Positions 11,757-22,469 of a stretch of DNA of 64,000 bases are shown here, piece after piece. The stretch's first letter is position 1; each line of letters opens with the position of its first letter. The notes beneath the pieces are model-generated. The model was given only the letters and a program-made list of their open reading frames with translations, was not told where the DNA came from and did not search any database. Made by a program: the position numbers and the translations under genes. Source of the stretch: Limonium bicolor (taxonomy: Eukaryota > Streptophyta > Magnoliopsida > Caryophyllales > Plumbaginaceae); NCBI GenBank assembly GCA_023374045.1, contig CM041778.1, positions 94,242,839-94,306,838 on the forward strand, read 5' to 3'.

Positions 11757-11794
11757 ATATAAAGGAATTGAATATGATATGAAATCATATTCAA
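11757..11794 (+). promoter_or_regulatory. TATA box and adjacent palindrome upstream of the transposase gene
   Basis: TATATAAA (11757-11764) lies 82 bp before the ATG at 11846 and about 140 bp inside the TIR. Directly after it an 11-bp perfect inverted repeat (TTGAATATGAT, 11768-11778; ATCATATTCAA, 11784-11794) surrounds the expected transcription start. Confidence 0.6.
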
Positions 11795-11845
11795 ATTCAG
11801 AAATCCTAAAGTTAGAGAGATAAAGTTAAGAGATAAAGAGAGGAA

Positions 11846-14554
11846 ATGGTTTCTTTCGGAAGTTTGAAGAAAAAACTGTTCGGTAAGAGTAAAAAAGATG
11901 GAGGAAATGCTGAAGGTGGTGTTCCAGAAACACAAGACGAGAATGCAGATGATGTTAGGAGCGAGGAGTATTCACGAGGAGCTCAATCTGAGGTACTTTC
12001 TGTTGTTATTTTAGTAATTTATGTACAAAAGTAGCTAGAATATTACAAAACTGAACGAAAAAAGCAAGGAAAAAACGCCGTGCCCACCCCGGATATGGTG
12101 CGCCTGCGCCCTCCTTTCTCGCGCGCGCCTGCGCGCACCCAGGCTCAGCCGCGCCCCGCGCCCACCCTGGCTCAGCCGCGCCCGCGCCCACCCTGGCTAC
12201 GCTCCGCCCGCCCACCCGGCTCAACGCGCGCCTGCGCGCCTCCCTTGATGCGGACGCCGGCGCCGGCGTCTTTAGGTCGGCGCCTGCGCCGGTGCCCGTT
12301 TTTCAAATCGCTGTATCTTCTTCGTTATTGCTCCGTTTTTCGATTCGTATGCGCCGTTGCGTTTGTATTTTCATGTACTTTACGATGATATACTTTGCTG
12401 ATTATTTTGATGGCTTATGTGTGATTTATTCTAAAGTACGTAGTATTAGGGTTTACGAGTAGCACTTGATGAATAACGACGTTTTTCTGCTTAGGGTGAT
12501 AACGATGATGAATTCGAGGATGCGAACGTAGACACAAGTCATGTATTTAATAGTAGCCTAATCTTTGGCGATAAAGAGGAGGCGGTTGGTTATGCGTTTC
12601 GCACCGGAGAGGCTAATAATATTTATCTAATCAGACAGACTAAGCGAGACGACGGTGAAGTAATACTAACGTGTGAGAGGTACGGCAAGCATAGGCCACG
12701 GGTTAGCACAGGAGAATCGTCATCGTCGAGTCAAAGGCCACGGCGTGCCACGAAGAAATACAACTGCCCTTTCCGCCTAAGCATCAGGGGTGGGGTTCAG
12801 ATGGGCTGGTCTGTCTTGGTAATGGTCCCGATGCACAACCACGCGTTAGCGAGGAACCCGCAATCTCACTTCGTCCGGCCTCGCTTTAGCGTCGACGAAA
12901 GGGCAAGCATGAAAAGTTTGTACAGGAGTGGTGTTGCGCCTAGGCAGATGTGGGCCCATTTACATGACAAGAACCCTGAAAGTACTGCAGACAAGACATC
13001 GATTCATAACCTAGTTTCGAAATTCAGAAAAGAAGATCGTGGCGGACGTACAGATGTAGCGTCCTTCATGCACTCGCTAGATGAACGTAATTATAGTTGG
13101 TGGTCCGAGAAAGATGTAAGTAAGTGTCGGCACATCTGTTTAGTGTTGGTTTATTTGTATGTTAATCACTTTAAATGTTAGTTCTAATTAAATGTCCATT
13201 TTGCAGGGAATCCATCTAGGCTGGGTCTTGTCTTGTTTGCGCACCCTTTTTCGCTGACGCTCGTTAAGATGTTTTCTTATGTAGTGCTCATTGATAGCAC
13301 TTACAAGACGAACATGTACAAGGTGCCTCTAGTGGAGTTCATCAGAGTCACGTCGTGTGGCAAGAACTTCTGTATAGCGTTCTGTTTTGCGGTCAGAAAG
13401 AATGAGTCTGCATACACGTGGATGCTTAATCAGCTGACGAAGGTGTTGATCTATCCTCCAAATGTGTTTGTCACTGACAATGAAAAGGCGCTAGTAAAAG
13501 CACTTTTAGTGGTATATCCTTCTGTACCACATCTTCTATGTCGTTGGCATATATGCAAGAACGTGGCTGCCAATGCGCTCAAGATAATGCATATTGACCG
13601 TGAGAGAGTCAATTTAATAGTGCATCGGTGGAAGCGACTAGTTTACGCCTCAACTATTGCGAAGTACGATGAACAGTACGGGAAATTAGTACACTCCTAC
13701 GGTGCCAACAATCCTTTCGTTGTGTACTTGAACAACACATGGCTATGTCAGTGTGAGAAATTTTGTGAGGTATGGGTTAAGAGATTCAGGCATTTCGGCA
13801 ACACATCTACCAACAGGTTAGCTTAACTTCAATTGTCAACATGTTCTGTTGTTTGTATTGGTATGTTTCCCATTTATCTGCTACTAATTCACTTCCAATG
13901 TATAGGGCGGAGAGCGCCCACTCAGCTCTAAAGTGTTGGCTTCATACATCCACCGGATCTCTAGACACATGCTTCAATAGCATACATAGATTCGTCGAAG
14001 GGCAACATTTCCACATTAAACAAGACTTCGAGTTCTCCATTGACAGAAGGGTTTCGGAAGACCAGCAAGTCCCATTTTTATTTCTGGTCAATCAAGTGAG
14101 CCTCAAATGTTTGGAAATACTCCAGGATCAGCTGAGAAGCGGGAGGTGCGATATTGACCACACAACATCGTACGAAGATGTTTGTGCGTTTACTTCGACC
14201 ATGGGATTACCGTGCCCGTTTCGTATGTTTCAGTACATTCAAGCCGGTCTGAATATACCAGTTGAAGAAGTGCATATCTTCTGGCGAACACCCAGATATG
14301 ATGCACAACAAGAATTTGAAGCACAACGCCAAACATATGATGAGTCGTATAGCACAGAGGAACAACTCTCATGTGTAGGTTTATGGTATGATGATCTGTC
14401 TCAGCGGTATGATCCTACGACGATCGAACAAGCGTTCAACGCGTGGAAGCCAATATGGGAGCCCGAGGATGATCACACTGGTTTACAGCCACCAGAGGTG
14501 AAGGTGCCTAAGGGTAGGCCCACAACCAAAAAAAAAGAAGAGGCCAAACACTAG
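11846..14554 (+). CDS. FAR1-type MULE transposase, four exons
   Basis: Inferred exons are 11846-11992, 12495-13119, 13207-13816 and 13906-14554. All junctions are GT/AG and keep one frame. Exon 1 gives a short basic N-terminus, KKKLFGKSKK. Exon 2 gives a FAR1/WRKY-GCM1 DNA-binding domain with Cys in LTCERYG and NCPFRLSI and the HNH of PMHNHAL. Exon 3 gives the MULE DDE core: first Asp in VLIDSTYKTNMYK, second Asp in VFVTDNEKAL, then the CxxH motif LLCRWHICKNV. Exon 4 opens with the Glu-bearing RAESAHSALKCWL. A SWIM finger is not evident. The frame runs into an A-tract near 14530 and stops at 14554; the neighbouring frame continues the basic tail (KRPNTRDKSEHEH), so a 1-base homopolymer indel probably split one longer protein with the OTU domain downstream. 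The product should bind the TIRs and catalyse excision and insertion in the nucleus. Confidence 0.88.
12076..12312. other. GC-rich tract inside transposase intron 1
   Basis: Dense GCGCGCCTGCGCGCC-type and CACCCTGGCT repeats lie inside an otherwise AT-rich intron (11993-12494). The same 15-mer, on the same strand, occurs in the GC-rich tract near the right end of the MULE (about 22084-22098). Open frames here are a by-product of composition. Confidence 0.85.
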
Positions 14555-16379
14555 GGACAAGTCCGAGCACGAGCATTTAGGTCTTGGAAACCGTGGCCCG
14601 GGCCTACGACGTTCGCAGTCTCAGCGACGCCCGACAGCCCCCGAAAGTACAAGTGATCGTGGGCCGTCAATGCAACACAGTCATCACAGCGTTTCCCATA
14701 TGAGGGAATGAGTCAAACTGGAGAAGGACCGACAATGCAACACAATCCACCTCAACAACCTGCACAATATCTGACATACTGGAGCCCCTGGAAATTCTCC
14801 CAGTATTGGAGAGACCTCGATCCGCAATTAGCTAATTATATTATAGGTTACAGGGAGATAGTGGGTGATGGAAACTGTGGGTTTCGAGCTATTGCTAATG
14901 CCGTGTACAACGATGAACGCCAATGGAAACAGGTTAGACGTGCATGCTTGGAAGAGCTGGAGGGAAGAAGAGATTGATGGTTAAATAAAGTTGAGCGAGT
15001 TTGGTACGACATACAGTACTTTCGACTGAATTGGTTTGGAGACGGTTTCGCACCGACGCCACACTAGATTGAAATTCTAGATCTTGGTGTCATCTTGTGC
15101 ACTGTATACCACATTGCGCTTATCAGTTTTTCTAAACAATACGATGGTAGGGCTAGTGGGTTGGTTGTAGGGATGACAATGGGTCGGGTTTGGGTCGGGT
15201 GAACCATCACCCGCACCCGTCACCCGACTTCACCCACTCCACCCGTACCCGACCCGTCACCCGTTATGTATCACCCATCACCCGTTTCACCCATCACCCC
15301 TGGGTGAAGCGGGTGAACCCGTTTACCCATTTACCAATTTGTTTTTCTTTTTACTTGTTCGCCACTAAGGTTCGCAAATTACTGTGAGTGGAGAGAAAAT
15401 AGAGACACAAAACATGTATGTTCTATGTTCGCTGGTTAGGATTGTGAAATTTACTTCAGAGAAAATAATGAAATATTGCACAGAGCATGTACAGTCCATG
15501 TTCACCAATTTTGGTTGCAAAATTACCATGAGTGAAGAGAGAAAATAGAGGCGCGGAGCATGTATGATCAATGTTCGCCTGTTAGGATTACGAAATTACC
15601 TTCAGTGAAGAGAATGAAAAACTTCGTAGGGCATGTAAGTTATTTGTTTTTCAGTTAGGGTTTCAAAATTACCGAGAGTGAAGAAAGAAAATAGAGGCAC
15701 AGAGCATCTTTGTTCCATGTTTTCCAGTTAGGGTTGTAATTACTTTCAGTGAAGATAATTAAAAACTGCGTAGAGCAAGTATGCAAGGGCTGTAAAATTA
15801 TTGAGAGTGGTGAGAATAAAGAATGGCGCAGTCACCCAGAGCATGAATGTTCCTTGTTTACTAGTTAGGGTTACAAAAATCATGAGCGAAGGAGAATGAA
15901 TAATAAGTAACAATTTAACATATAATATATATATAATCTATACGGGTGAGCGGGTCGAGTGATGGGTGAAAAATGTTCACCCGTCACCCGACCCACACCC
16001 GTACCCGTTCCACCCGTCACCCGTTTTTCACCCGTTTTATGCGGGTTTTTCACCCGGTTTAGCGGGTCGGGTGACCGGGTGAAATGGGTACCCGCGGACC
16101 CATTGCCATCCCTAGTTGGTTGCACTGCCGCTACGTGATGATCGGGGGTTAGGTCGTCCAGTGGCAGAGGTCACTATTGCATGTGTCGCTGAGCAGTCTC
16201 ATTTCATTAGACTCCAAACAGTAAAAAATTGTCCAGTCCCAGTGTTGAATCCGATGTGGCGACGTTGGCATGAGCCCTCAGTTACAGCTTATATTGAGCT
16301 GTTCTTACCACACAATGCAGAGTGGTACAGATTGTTTCCCCCAACTAGTGGATCTGGACAGTTGATTATAGAAGATTAG
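14555..16379 (+). pseudogene. OTU-type cysteine protease domain, C-terminal to the transposase, split by hAT
   Basis: The frame at 14708-14977 carries the OTU active-site signature GDGNCGFRAIANAV (about 14863-14905), where Cys is the nucleophile. After stops (14975-14977 and one near 15062) the domain continues to 15167, where a hAT element is inserted. It resumes at 16123-16379, which holds the His-bearing strand (EQSHFIRLQ) and a C-terminal tail ending IIED. Removing the hAT and one TSD copy restores the same frame across the junction. OTU domains remove ubiquitin from proteins. OTU domains fused to or following MULE transposases occur in plant genomes, but their role in transposition is not established to my knowledge. 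This copy is inactive: two stops and an insertion. Confidence 0.85.
15168..16114. mobile_element. non-autonomous hAT element, 947 bp, with perfect 8-bp TSD
   Basis: The left end is TAGGGATGACAATGGGTC and the right end is the inverse, GACCCATTGCCATCCCTA in frame with it (one mismatch). The 8-bp direct repeat GTTGGTTG flanks it exactly (15160-15167 and 16115-16122), the hAT signature. Subterminal CACCCGTCACCCG-type motifs crowd both ends. The interior is a decayed minisatellite with recurring AGAAAATAGAGGC, GAGCATGTATGTTC and TTAGGGTT blocks (about 15370-15890). No transposase is encoded, so it must have been moved in trans. Confidence 0.95.
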
Positions 16380-16444
16380 AGTTTGTAAAATTTTGTTGAA
16401 TTCTTGTATGCCATTAATATATTCAAGAAGGTTGTTGTAATGTT

Positions 16445-17915
16445 TTGCAAGATGAAAGTATTGAAAAAGGACACTTAATTTGTTGAATATTGTAGTGTCT
16501 CATGTTGGTACATCGGATTATACTTTATCTAATAAAAGCAAACTCATCGTAGATACAATGCGTTCTAATACTACTGCTGTTAGCGACTCAACGGCCAACA
16601 AAGAATTTAGACCACCCAGGATGGCATTGATCTTAAGAAGCACATTGACACCTTATTTTCCCAAAAAAAGAGTTATAGAATATATTTCATCCGTTCACAA
16701 CATCAGGAAGGTTAGCGACTCAACGGCCAACAAAGAATTTTTGCAAGATGAAAGTATTGAAAAAGGACACTTAATTTGTTGAATATTGTAGTGTCTCATG
16801 TTGGTACAGCGGATTATACTTTATCTAATAAAAGCAAACTCATCGTAGATACAATGCGTTCTAATACTACTGCTGTTAGCGACTCAACGGCCAACAAAGA
16901 ATTTAGACCACCCAGGATGGCATTGATCTTAAGAAGCACATTTGACACCTTATTTTCCCAAAAAAGAGTTGTAGAATATATTTCATCCGTTCACAACATC
17001 AGGAAGGTTAGCGACTCAACGGCCAACAAAGAATTTTTGCAAGATGAAAGTATTGAAAAAGGACACTTAATTTGTTGAATATTGTAGTGTCTCATGTTGG
17101 TACAGTGGATTATACTTTATCTAATAAAAGCAAACTCATCGTAGATACAATGCGTTCTAATACTACTGTTGTTAGTGACTCAACGGCCAACAAAGAATTT
17201 AGACCACCCAGGATGGCATTGATCTTAAGAAGCACATTTGACACCTTATTTTCCCAAAAAAAGAGTTGTAGAATATCATCCGTTCACAACATCAGGAAGG
17301 TTAGCGACTCAACGGCCAACAAAGATTTTTTGCAAGATGAAAGTATTGAAAAAGGACACTTAATTTGTTGAATATTGTAGTGTCATGGTACAGCGGATTA
17401 TACTTTATCTAATAAAAGCAAACTCATCGTAGATACAATGCGTTCTAATACTACTGCTGTTAGCGACTCAACGGCCAACAAAGAATTTAGACCACCCAGG
17501 ATGGCATTGATCTTAAGAAGCACATTTGACACCTTATTTTCCCAAAAAAAGAGTTGTAGAATATATTCATCCGTTCACAACATCAGGAAGGTTAGCGACT
17601 CAACGGCCAACAAAGAATTTTTGCAAGATGAAAGTATTGAAAAAGGACACTTAATTTGTTGAATATTGTAGTGTCTCATGTTGGTACAGCGGATTATACT
17701 TTATCTAATAAAAGCAAACTCATCGTAGATACAATGCGTTCTAATACTACTGCTGTTAGCGACTCAACGACCAACAAAGAATTTAGACCACCCAGGATGG
17801 CATTGATCTTAAGAAGCACATTTGACACCTTATTTTCCCAAAAAATAGTTGTAGAATATATTTCATCCGTTCACAACATCAGGAAGGTTAGCGACTCAAT
17901 GGCCAACAAAGAATT
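16445..17915. repeat. 296-bp tandem array, five units, with internal 30-bp duplication
   Basis: The start landmark TTGCAAGATGAAAGTATTG recurs at 16445, 16741, 17037, 17329 and 17621 (steps 296, 296, 292, 292). Units differ by only a few substitutions and 1-4-base indels. Inside every unit the 30-base string starting GTTAGCGACTCAACGGCCAA occurs twice, about 140 bases apart, so the unit itself arose from a smaller repeat. The array lies between the convergent gene sets of the MULE. Confidence 0.95.
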
Positions 17916-17928
17916 TAGACCACCGGAC

Positions 17929-18190
17929 AAGATGCTGATCCTTACTTGGTCCACCAAGGGTAACTTTTCAAGTATACCTTCGTTCACAACATCAGGAAGG
18001 TTACTGATTCTATCCGTCACTAACGATCGAATTTTGGCCCATCTGTGTTTCTAACCACTGGACAAGATGTTGATCCTTACTTGGTCTACCAAGGGTAACT
18101 TTTCAAGTATACCTTCGTTCACAACATCAGGAAGGTTACTGATAATGAATGCATTTTGGCCATCAATAATCGTAGGCTGAATACCATACG
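17929..18190. repeat. 131-bp tandem duplication next to the 296-bp array
   Basis: GACAAGATGCTGATCCTTAC (17929) recurs as GACAAGATGTTGATCCTTAC (18060). Both are followed by GGTAACTTTTCAAGTATACC and a CAACATCAGGAAGGTTA block that is also part of the 296-bp unit. Confidence 0.9.
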
Positions 18191-18502
18191 TATAGTGACT
18201 TCATGTTGAGTGGATGCTTTTATCCCATTTTCAGCACTTCAAAAGTAAGATTGCTTTGTCGTCGGAGATTGCTCAAAAAAATGTTTTTTTTTCTAATTAA
18301 ATGTAATTGTACACATATTTGAAACATATTATCAACACTTCAAAAGCGATTCTATTTTAGAGTTTCATTTCCAATCAACTTTGTTCACACGTCATTTCTC
18401 ATAATGTTACAACTTATTCCACACACACATCATTTTAAGTCTTAAAACAAATAACAGTTCTGATGACTACCAGTACATGAAAGCCAAATGTGGTTGCACT
18501 GA
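18191..18502. other. non-coding interval between array and the - strand genes
   Basis: AT-rich with no recognisable features. It would contain the 3' ends of the convergent transcripts. Confidence 0.4.
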
Positions 18503-18955
18503 TCAAGCAGGAGGCGGTCGTCTCCTTGTACTAGCCCTGTAGCGTGAATTTTGTTCCCTACGGTACGCCTCAGCCCTGCTTCGTATTACATCTGGGTCTT
18601 CGAAGTCTGAATCATCTTCATACTTCACAAGAATCCTAACTCTTTCCATTATTTCTCCAAGGTCTAAGTAGTTCTGCAACATCATGCGTACGTCCGCATC
18701 GGTCAGTATATCGACGATAGAGTCGTTGTACAGATCTTGGTCCATCCTAAGGTAGACAATGGAGAAGACGTTGAGTTGCTGATTATCAAAATGTGATCTG
18801 ACAATTTGATTTAATGAAGCTGTTAGGTTGTTGACACTTCTCGGAGTTCTAATTTCTGTATTGATCACTGCCCATCCCGGAGCACGTTGGAACCGTGCCC
18901 CGTATTCACTGAGTGCGGTGTAATGGTTCACATGAATTGCAAAGGGAATTGACAT
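18503..18955 (-). CDS. small protein, possible MuDR N-terminal-like domain
   Basis: About 150 codons, intact, ending in a basic RRRPPPA tail. I chose the ATG at 18955 (MSIPFAIHVNHY) because the preceding TTATTAG could equally be a splice acceptor. The middle (QLNVFSIVYLRM, then ILTDADVRMMLQNYL and RVRILVKYED) has the order seen in the N-terminal domain of many plant MULE transposases: a strand with polar basics, then I-x-(D/T)-D-x-D-V-x-x-M, then an acidic strand. That is pattern similarity only. It lies 3' of the PMD gene on the same strand, separated by about 90 bp that may be an intron or a spacer. It could be a separate gene, a last exon of the PMD gene in another frame, or an unrelated protein. 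Confidence 0.5.
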   Translation of the reverse strand: MSIPFAIHVNHYTALSEYGARFQRAPGWAVINTEIRTPRSVNNLTASLNQIVRSHFDNQQLNVFSIVYLRMDQDLYNDSIVDILTDADVRMMLQNYLDLGEIMERVRILVKYEDDSDFEDPDVIRSRAEAYRREQNSRYRASTRRRPPPA

Positions 18956-19046
18956 CCTAATAAACAAGAATGAATTATTTAAAAACCAAATAAACATAAA
19001 TTAAAATTACAACAACCACACAAGTTTAAGCATCAATACAGAATGT

Positions 19047-21780
19047 TTAAAAACAACATAAACTAATAAGTCTACTAATATCCAAACCCCCACCACTATA
19101 CCCACCCCTACCATACCCACCACCACCATACTCACCCGCCCCAGCCCCAGAACCACCACCAGCATGTCCTCCCCTGCCATCACCATGCCCTCCCCTCCCA
19201 TCACCCTGTCCCCTCCCATCATCACCGCGCCCACCATCACCCTCATAACGACGCGTCTGCTCCATGTGCCTACGGTGCATACCCTCCCCTCTAGGCCTAA
19301 GGCCTCTGGTGCGACGCCCCGCGATGTACCACTCCATGCCAGCACGAGGCTGGTTAGGGTTCCTGTGACGTGTGGGCGAATCAGGGGTGGTCGGGACATT
19401 AAGCCGGCAGTACTCAAAGGCCATCTCCAGCGTATCAGCCGCCCACGTGGGGAAACCCGTGGGCCAGCCCGGGTTGTTCTCCGGTGCGACACTCAATATA
19501 AGCGGCGCTGTCTCATCCCAATACTACAGTAAGGTATACATGTGAAGTTAGTATTTAAAAACAATTACAAACAACAAAAAAAATTTAACAAGACAAATTA
19601 TTTACCTGGAGCTGATCCTCTCGTCGTGTATTGGGCCCACCGTCTGCTCCTAGTCGACACACCTGAACATGAGAAACGCGCTGAAACCACCGGATGTAAT
19701 CCGGGGCCACGGCCCATGCCATTGACGCCCGCGCCAGAGGAAACCTCCACCTGCTGGGCCCTGTCGTGTTGTCCCACACGGCTGTCCCGTAGTCGTACGT
19801 AGCAAGGTACGTCTTCCCATGTCTGGGACGATAATGGCTGTCGGGTCTGATAGGCTGAGGGGGGATAGTCTGCACGTATCCAAACTGGCGCAGACACCGC
19901 TCCGGCATATACGGCTCAGCAATATCCAAGAACTGTATGGTGCCATAGTACCGGGAGCGCGCCTGTGATATGAGGGCACCCTCTGCCTCAAATGGCAGCC
20001 AAGTAACCTATGTTTCATTTAATGGAAAACAATTAACAAATTAAATGGGAAACAATGTTTGACGATACGTTAAACGTCAACTTTTTATTACTACAATCGC
20101 TAAGCAACTCGTACCTCAGTAGAGGACATCGTGTCCAGCCGTCCCCTCACGAAACGTAGCCTCTCATCATCCATCAAATTCCGCGTGTAACGAGGCCACC
20201 TCGCCGCCGTCGGGGAGCAACCATCCCAGTCTGAAAGGGGCTGCGGTCTGAACATGGGGAAGTACTCGTAGATCCAGCACTGCGGTGATCATCCGAAAAC
20301 ATTAGCCAGGATAGTCAAGGTGTAACTTTACAATACTTAAGTCGTGAGCTCGCAACCAAGTTCTCACCTGAAACAACGTCAGACAACCAGCCAGCTGACG
20401 TGTATCCGCCCGGGAAGCGATGCCGAGCTATCGGTACAGGTATGCCAGTGTGCCGGTCCCCCACGCATACAAGTGGACCCTACTAGGGTCACGGATGGGC
20501 CAGTAGGACGTGGGCATAACACGATCCCCGCCCTTGTCGATGATCAATGAGTGGGACACCAGCCACCAGAGGAAGGCCGTCGTCTCCTGAAGGGGGGTAG
20601 AGTATGGACCGCCACAAGTATCATGAAGAGCTCTGTAACGTACCTGACTCTTCTCCAGGAACCTACAGTTTATCAGCTCCTGCTGGTCCGCCGAGCCAAA
20701 CAGCCGTCGGAAGTGGGGGATGAGAACCTGTAACGGTGGGGCCGCTAAACCGAGGCGGGCGCCATCCTCGGGCTGGTACGAAATCGCCATGCCGGTGATG
20801 GGGATACCCAAAATGTGGTAGACGTCGTGGAGAGTAATAGTCATCTCTCTGAATGGCATGTGAAAGGAGTTCGTGTCAGGCTGCCATCTCTCCACGAACG
20901 CTGAGAGGAGCGCGAGGTCAAAACAACCATGCGCTATGTCGACAAGATGCGCAAGTCCGCTATCCTCGACCGCTGCTACAGACTCTGGGTGCATCAATGT
21001 ACTCAGAGTCCACGCCTCCAAATACTTTGTCTTAGGCTTGAAGCTAAGACATCCCTTCTCCTGTTGAATATTTATAATTGAGATCACACTATGTTAACCA
21101 TTTCCTAAACAATCTAAAATTTTATGGAATCTATTACCAGACGGGAAACATACCACTCCTCGCCACACGTCTAGCGCGACGTGACCACCAAAACTCGGGA
21201 TCAAACTCGTATCCTGAGGGCCTCCGGGCACTGGAGTCTGCCCAAGCAGCCAAGCATCAGCAGCCGGCATCTGCGCCAACCCCTCTGCCGGACCATGTAC
21301 TGGGGACCGGCGACGACGGCGCACCCGTGTGCCCTCATGCTCAGCACCCGGCTCATCCATATCCTCGTCATCAGCGTCAGCCTCGCCATGACATGCGTCT
21401 CCGGTCCCCCTCTGTGGAGGAGTAGGCCAAGAAGGACTATCAGACCTCACGACCAGCGTCCCATCGCCGATCAATGAGTCCAGATCCACACCATGTAGCT
21501 GGTCCACCTCCTGCTCCTCCCTCTGCTCCTCCTCCTCCTCCTCCTCCCCCTGATCCAGCTCATACTCCGCCCACAACCTCTCCTCACGGGCTCGTAGAAA
21601 CTCAAGCTCCCTTCGATTCCTTGACGAAGCTGTAGCGTACTGCGTACGCCTCCTCTCTGTAGCAGCTGCATCAGGTCCGGTCACACGAGGGTGTGATGAG
21701 CTCTCGCCTCGGTCAGAAATCGACTTACCCTTACCCAGACCGAACCTACCTAGCAAACCCTTGCCCTTTCCTCCCGCCAT
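19047..21780 (-). CDS. plant mobile domain (PMD, MAIN-like) gene, five coding exons
   Basis: Inferred coding exons on -: 21780-21154, 21060-20368, 20279-20115, 20007-19606, 19523-19047, all with GT/AG borders and one continuous frame, about 788 codons. The start MAGGKGKGLLGRFG follows a possible acceptor (CAACAG). The N-terminal third is low-complexity with a Glu-rich run. PMD hallmarks follow: TSLIPSFGGHVALDVW at the end of exon 1, then MTITLHDVYHILGIPITG, FLWWLVSHSL and CWIYEYFP across exons 2-3, and YVQTIPPQP and WVAPDYIRWF-like strands in exon 4. The C-terminus is Gly/Tyr-rich (GGGYGRGGYSGGG). One lesion is visible: TAG at 20428-20430 where YLYRQLG is expected. PMD proteins include transposon-encoded and domesticated forms (MAIN/MAIL1). 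Their molecular function is unclear, and a transposition-helper role here is inference. Confidence 0.85.
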
Positions 21781-21980
21781 CTGTTGTTTACCGTAGAATT
21801 TAGTCATACTATTTTTACAGTTAGTCAAGACCGGTCGAGGTTAGTCAATACCGGTCATACATGCATCTCAGTAGTTCAACGTCAAAAATAAATTTATACA
21901 AATCCTGGAACTGATTAAAACACGCATAATAGAGGTATACAATGTAAAAAACGACCAATTATATAACAAAACAGCAAAAA

Positions 21981-22190
21981 ACGAGCCCCGAGCGTTCCCG
22001 GCAGCTGGCGCCCGCGCGCCCTCTTCCTCCCCGGCGCCCGCGCCCTCTCTTCCTCCCCGGCGCCCGCGTCCTCTCTTTCTCCTGCGCGCCTGCGCGCCGT
22101 CTTGGTCCCCGACGCCCGCGCGCCGTCTGCGTCCCGCGCGCCCTCCGTCTTCCCGGCGCCAGCGCGCGCTCTTCCCTCCCCCGATTCCGA
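21981..22190. other. GC-rich tract near the right end of the MULE
   Basis: Runs of CCCCGGCGCCCGCGC and TGCGCGCCTGCGCGCC lie between the PMD start codon and its TATA box, probably in a 5' UTR intron. Position and composition mirror the tract in transposase intron 1 at the left end. Confidence 0.85.
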
Positions 22191-22438
22191 TTTCGTCTTG
22201 TTTTTCTTGCTAAATTTGCTACTTTTACTACTATTCTACGCTAAAAAACTGTAAATTATGACAAAAAAGAACCTGATTTTGCAGATCAAACTAGCAGAAA
22301 TGATGACTTCAGCACCGGCTTTCCTCCTGCTCCCGCTCCCGCTCCAGTTACCGCTTCTAGAGAGAAGTCAGAGAGAATTCTAGAGAGATAGAGAGTTTTG
22401 AGATTTTGAAATTTTGTGGAGAGATAATAGAGGGTAAA

Positions 22439-22451
22439 GGTGTATATATAG
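22439..22451 (-). promoter_or_regulatory. TATA box of the PMD gene
   Basis: On - the string CTATATATACACC lies about 105 bp inside the right terminus, mirroring the TATATAAA of the transposase gene. A long purine/pyrimidine-biased leader follows without an ATG, so the first exon is probably untranslated. Confidence 0.55.
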
Positions 22452-22469
22452 GAGAATTTAAGAGTAAGG

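Noticed and set aside
12080..12388. 102-codon Pro/Arg-rich frame on +
   Set aside because: GC-rich tract within the transposase intron; low stop density explains it.
16480..17662. Repeated ~100-codon open frames across the 296-bp array
   Set aside because: They need TTG starts, the unit length is not a multiple of three, and there is no domain. They are a by-product of the repeat.
19164..21477. Several + strand frames of 60-120 codons
   Set aside because: Complement of the PMD exons, whose own frame carries the recognisable domain.
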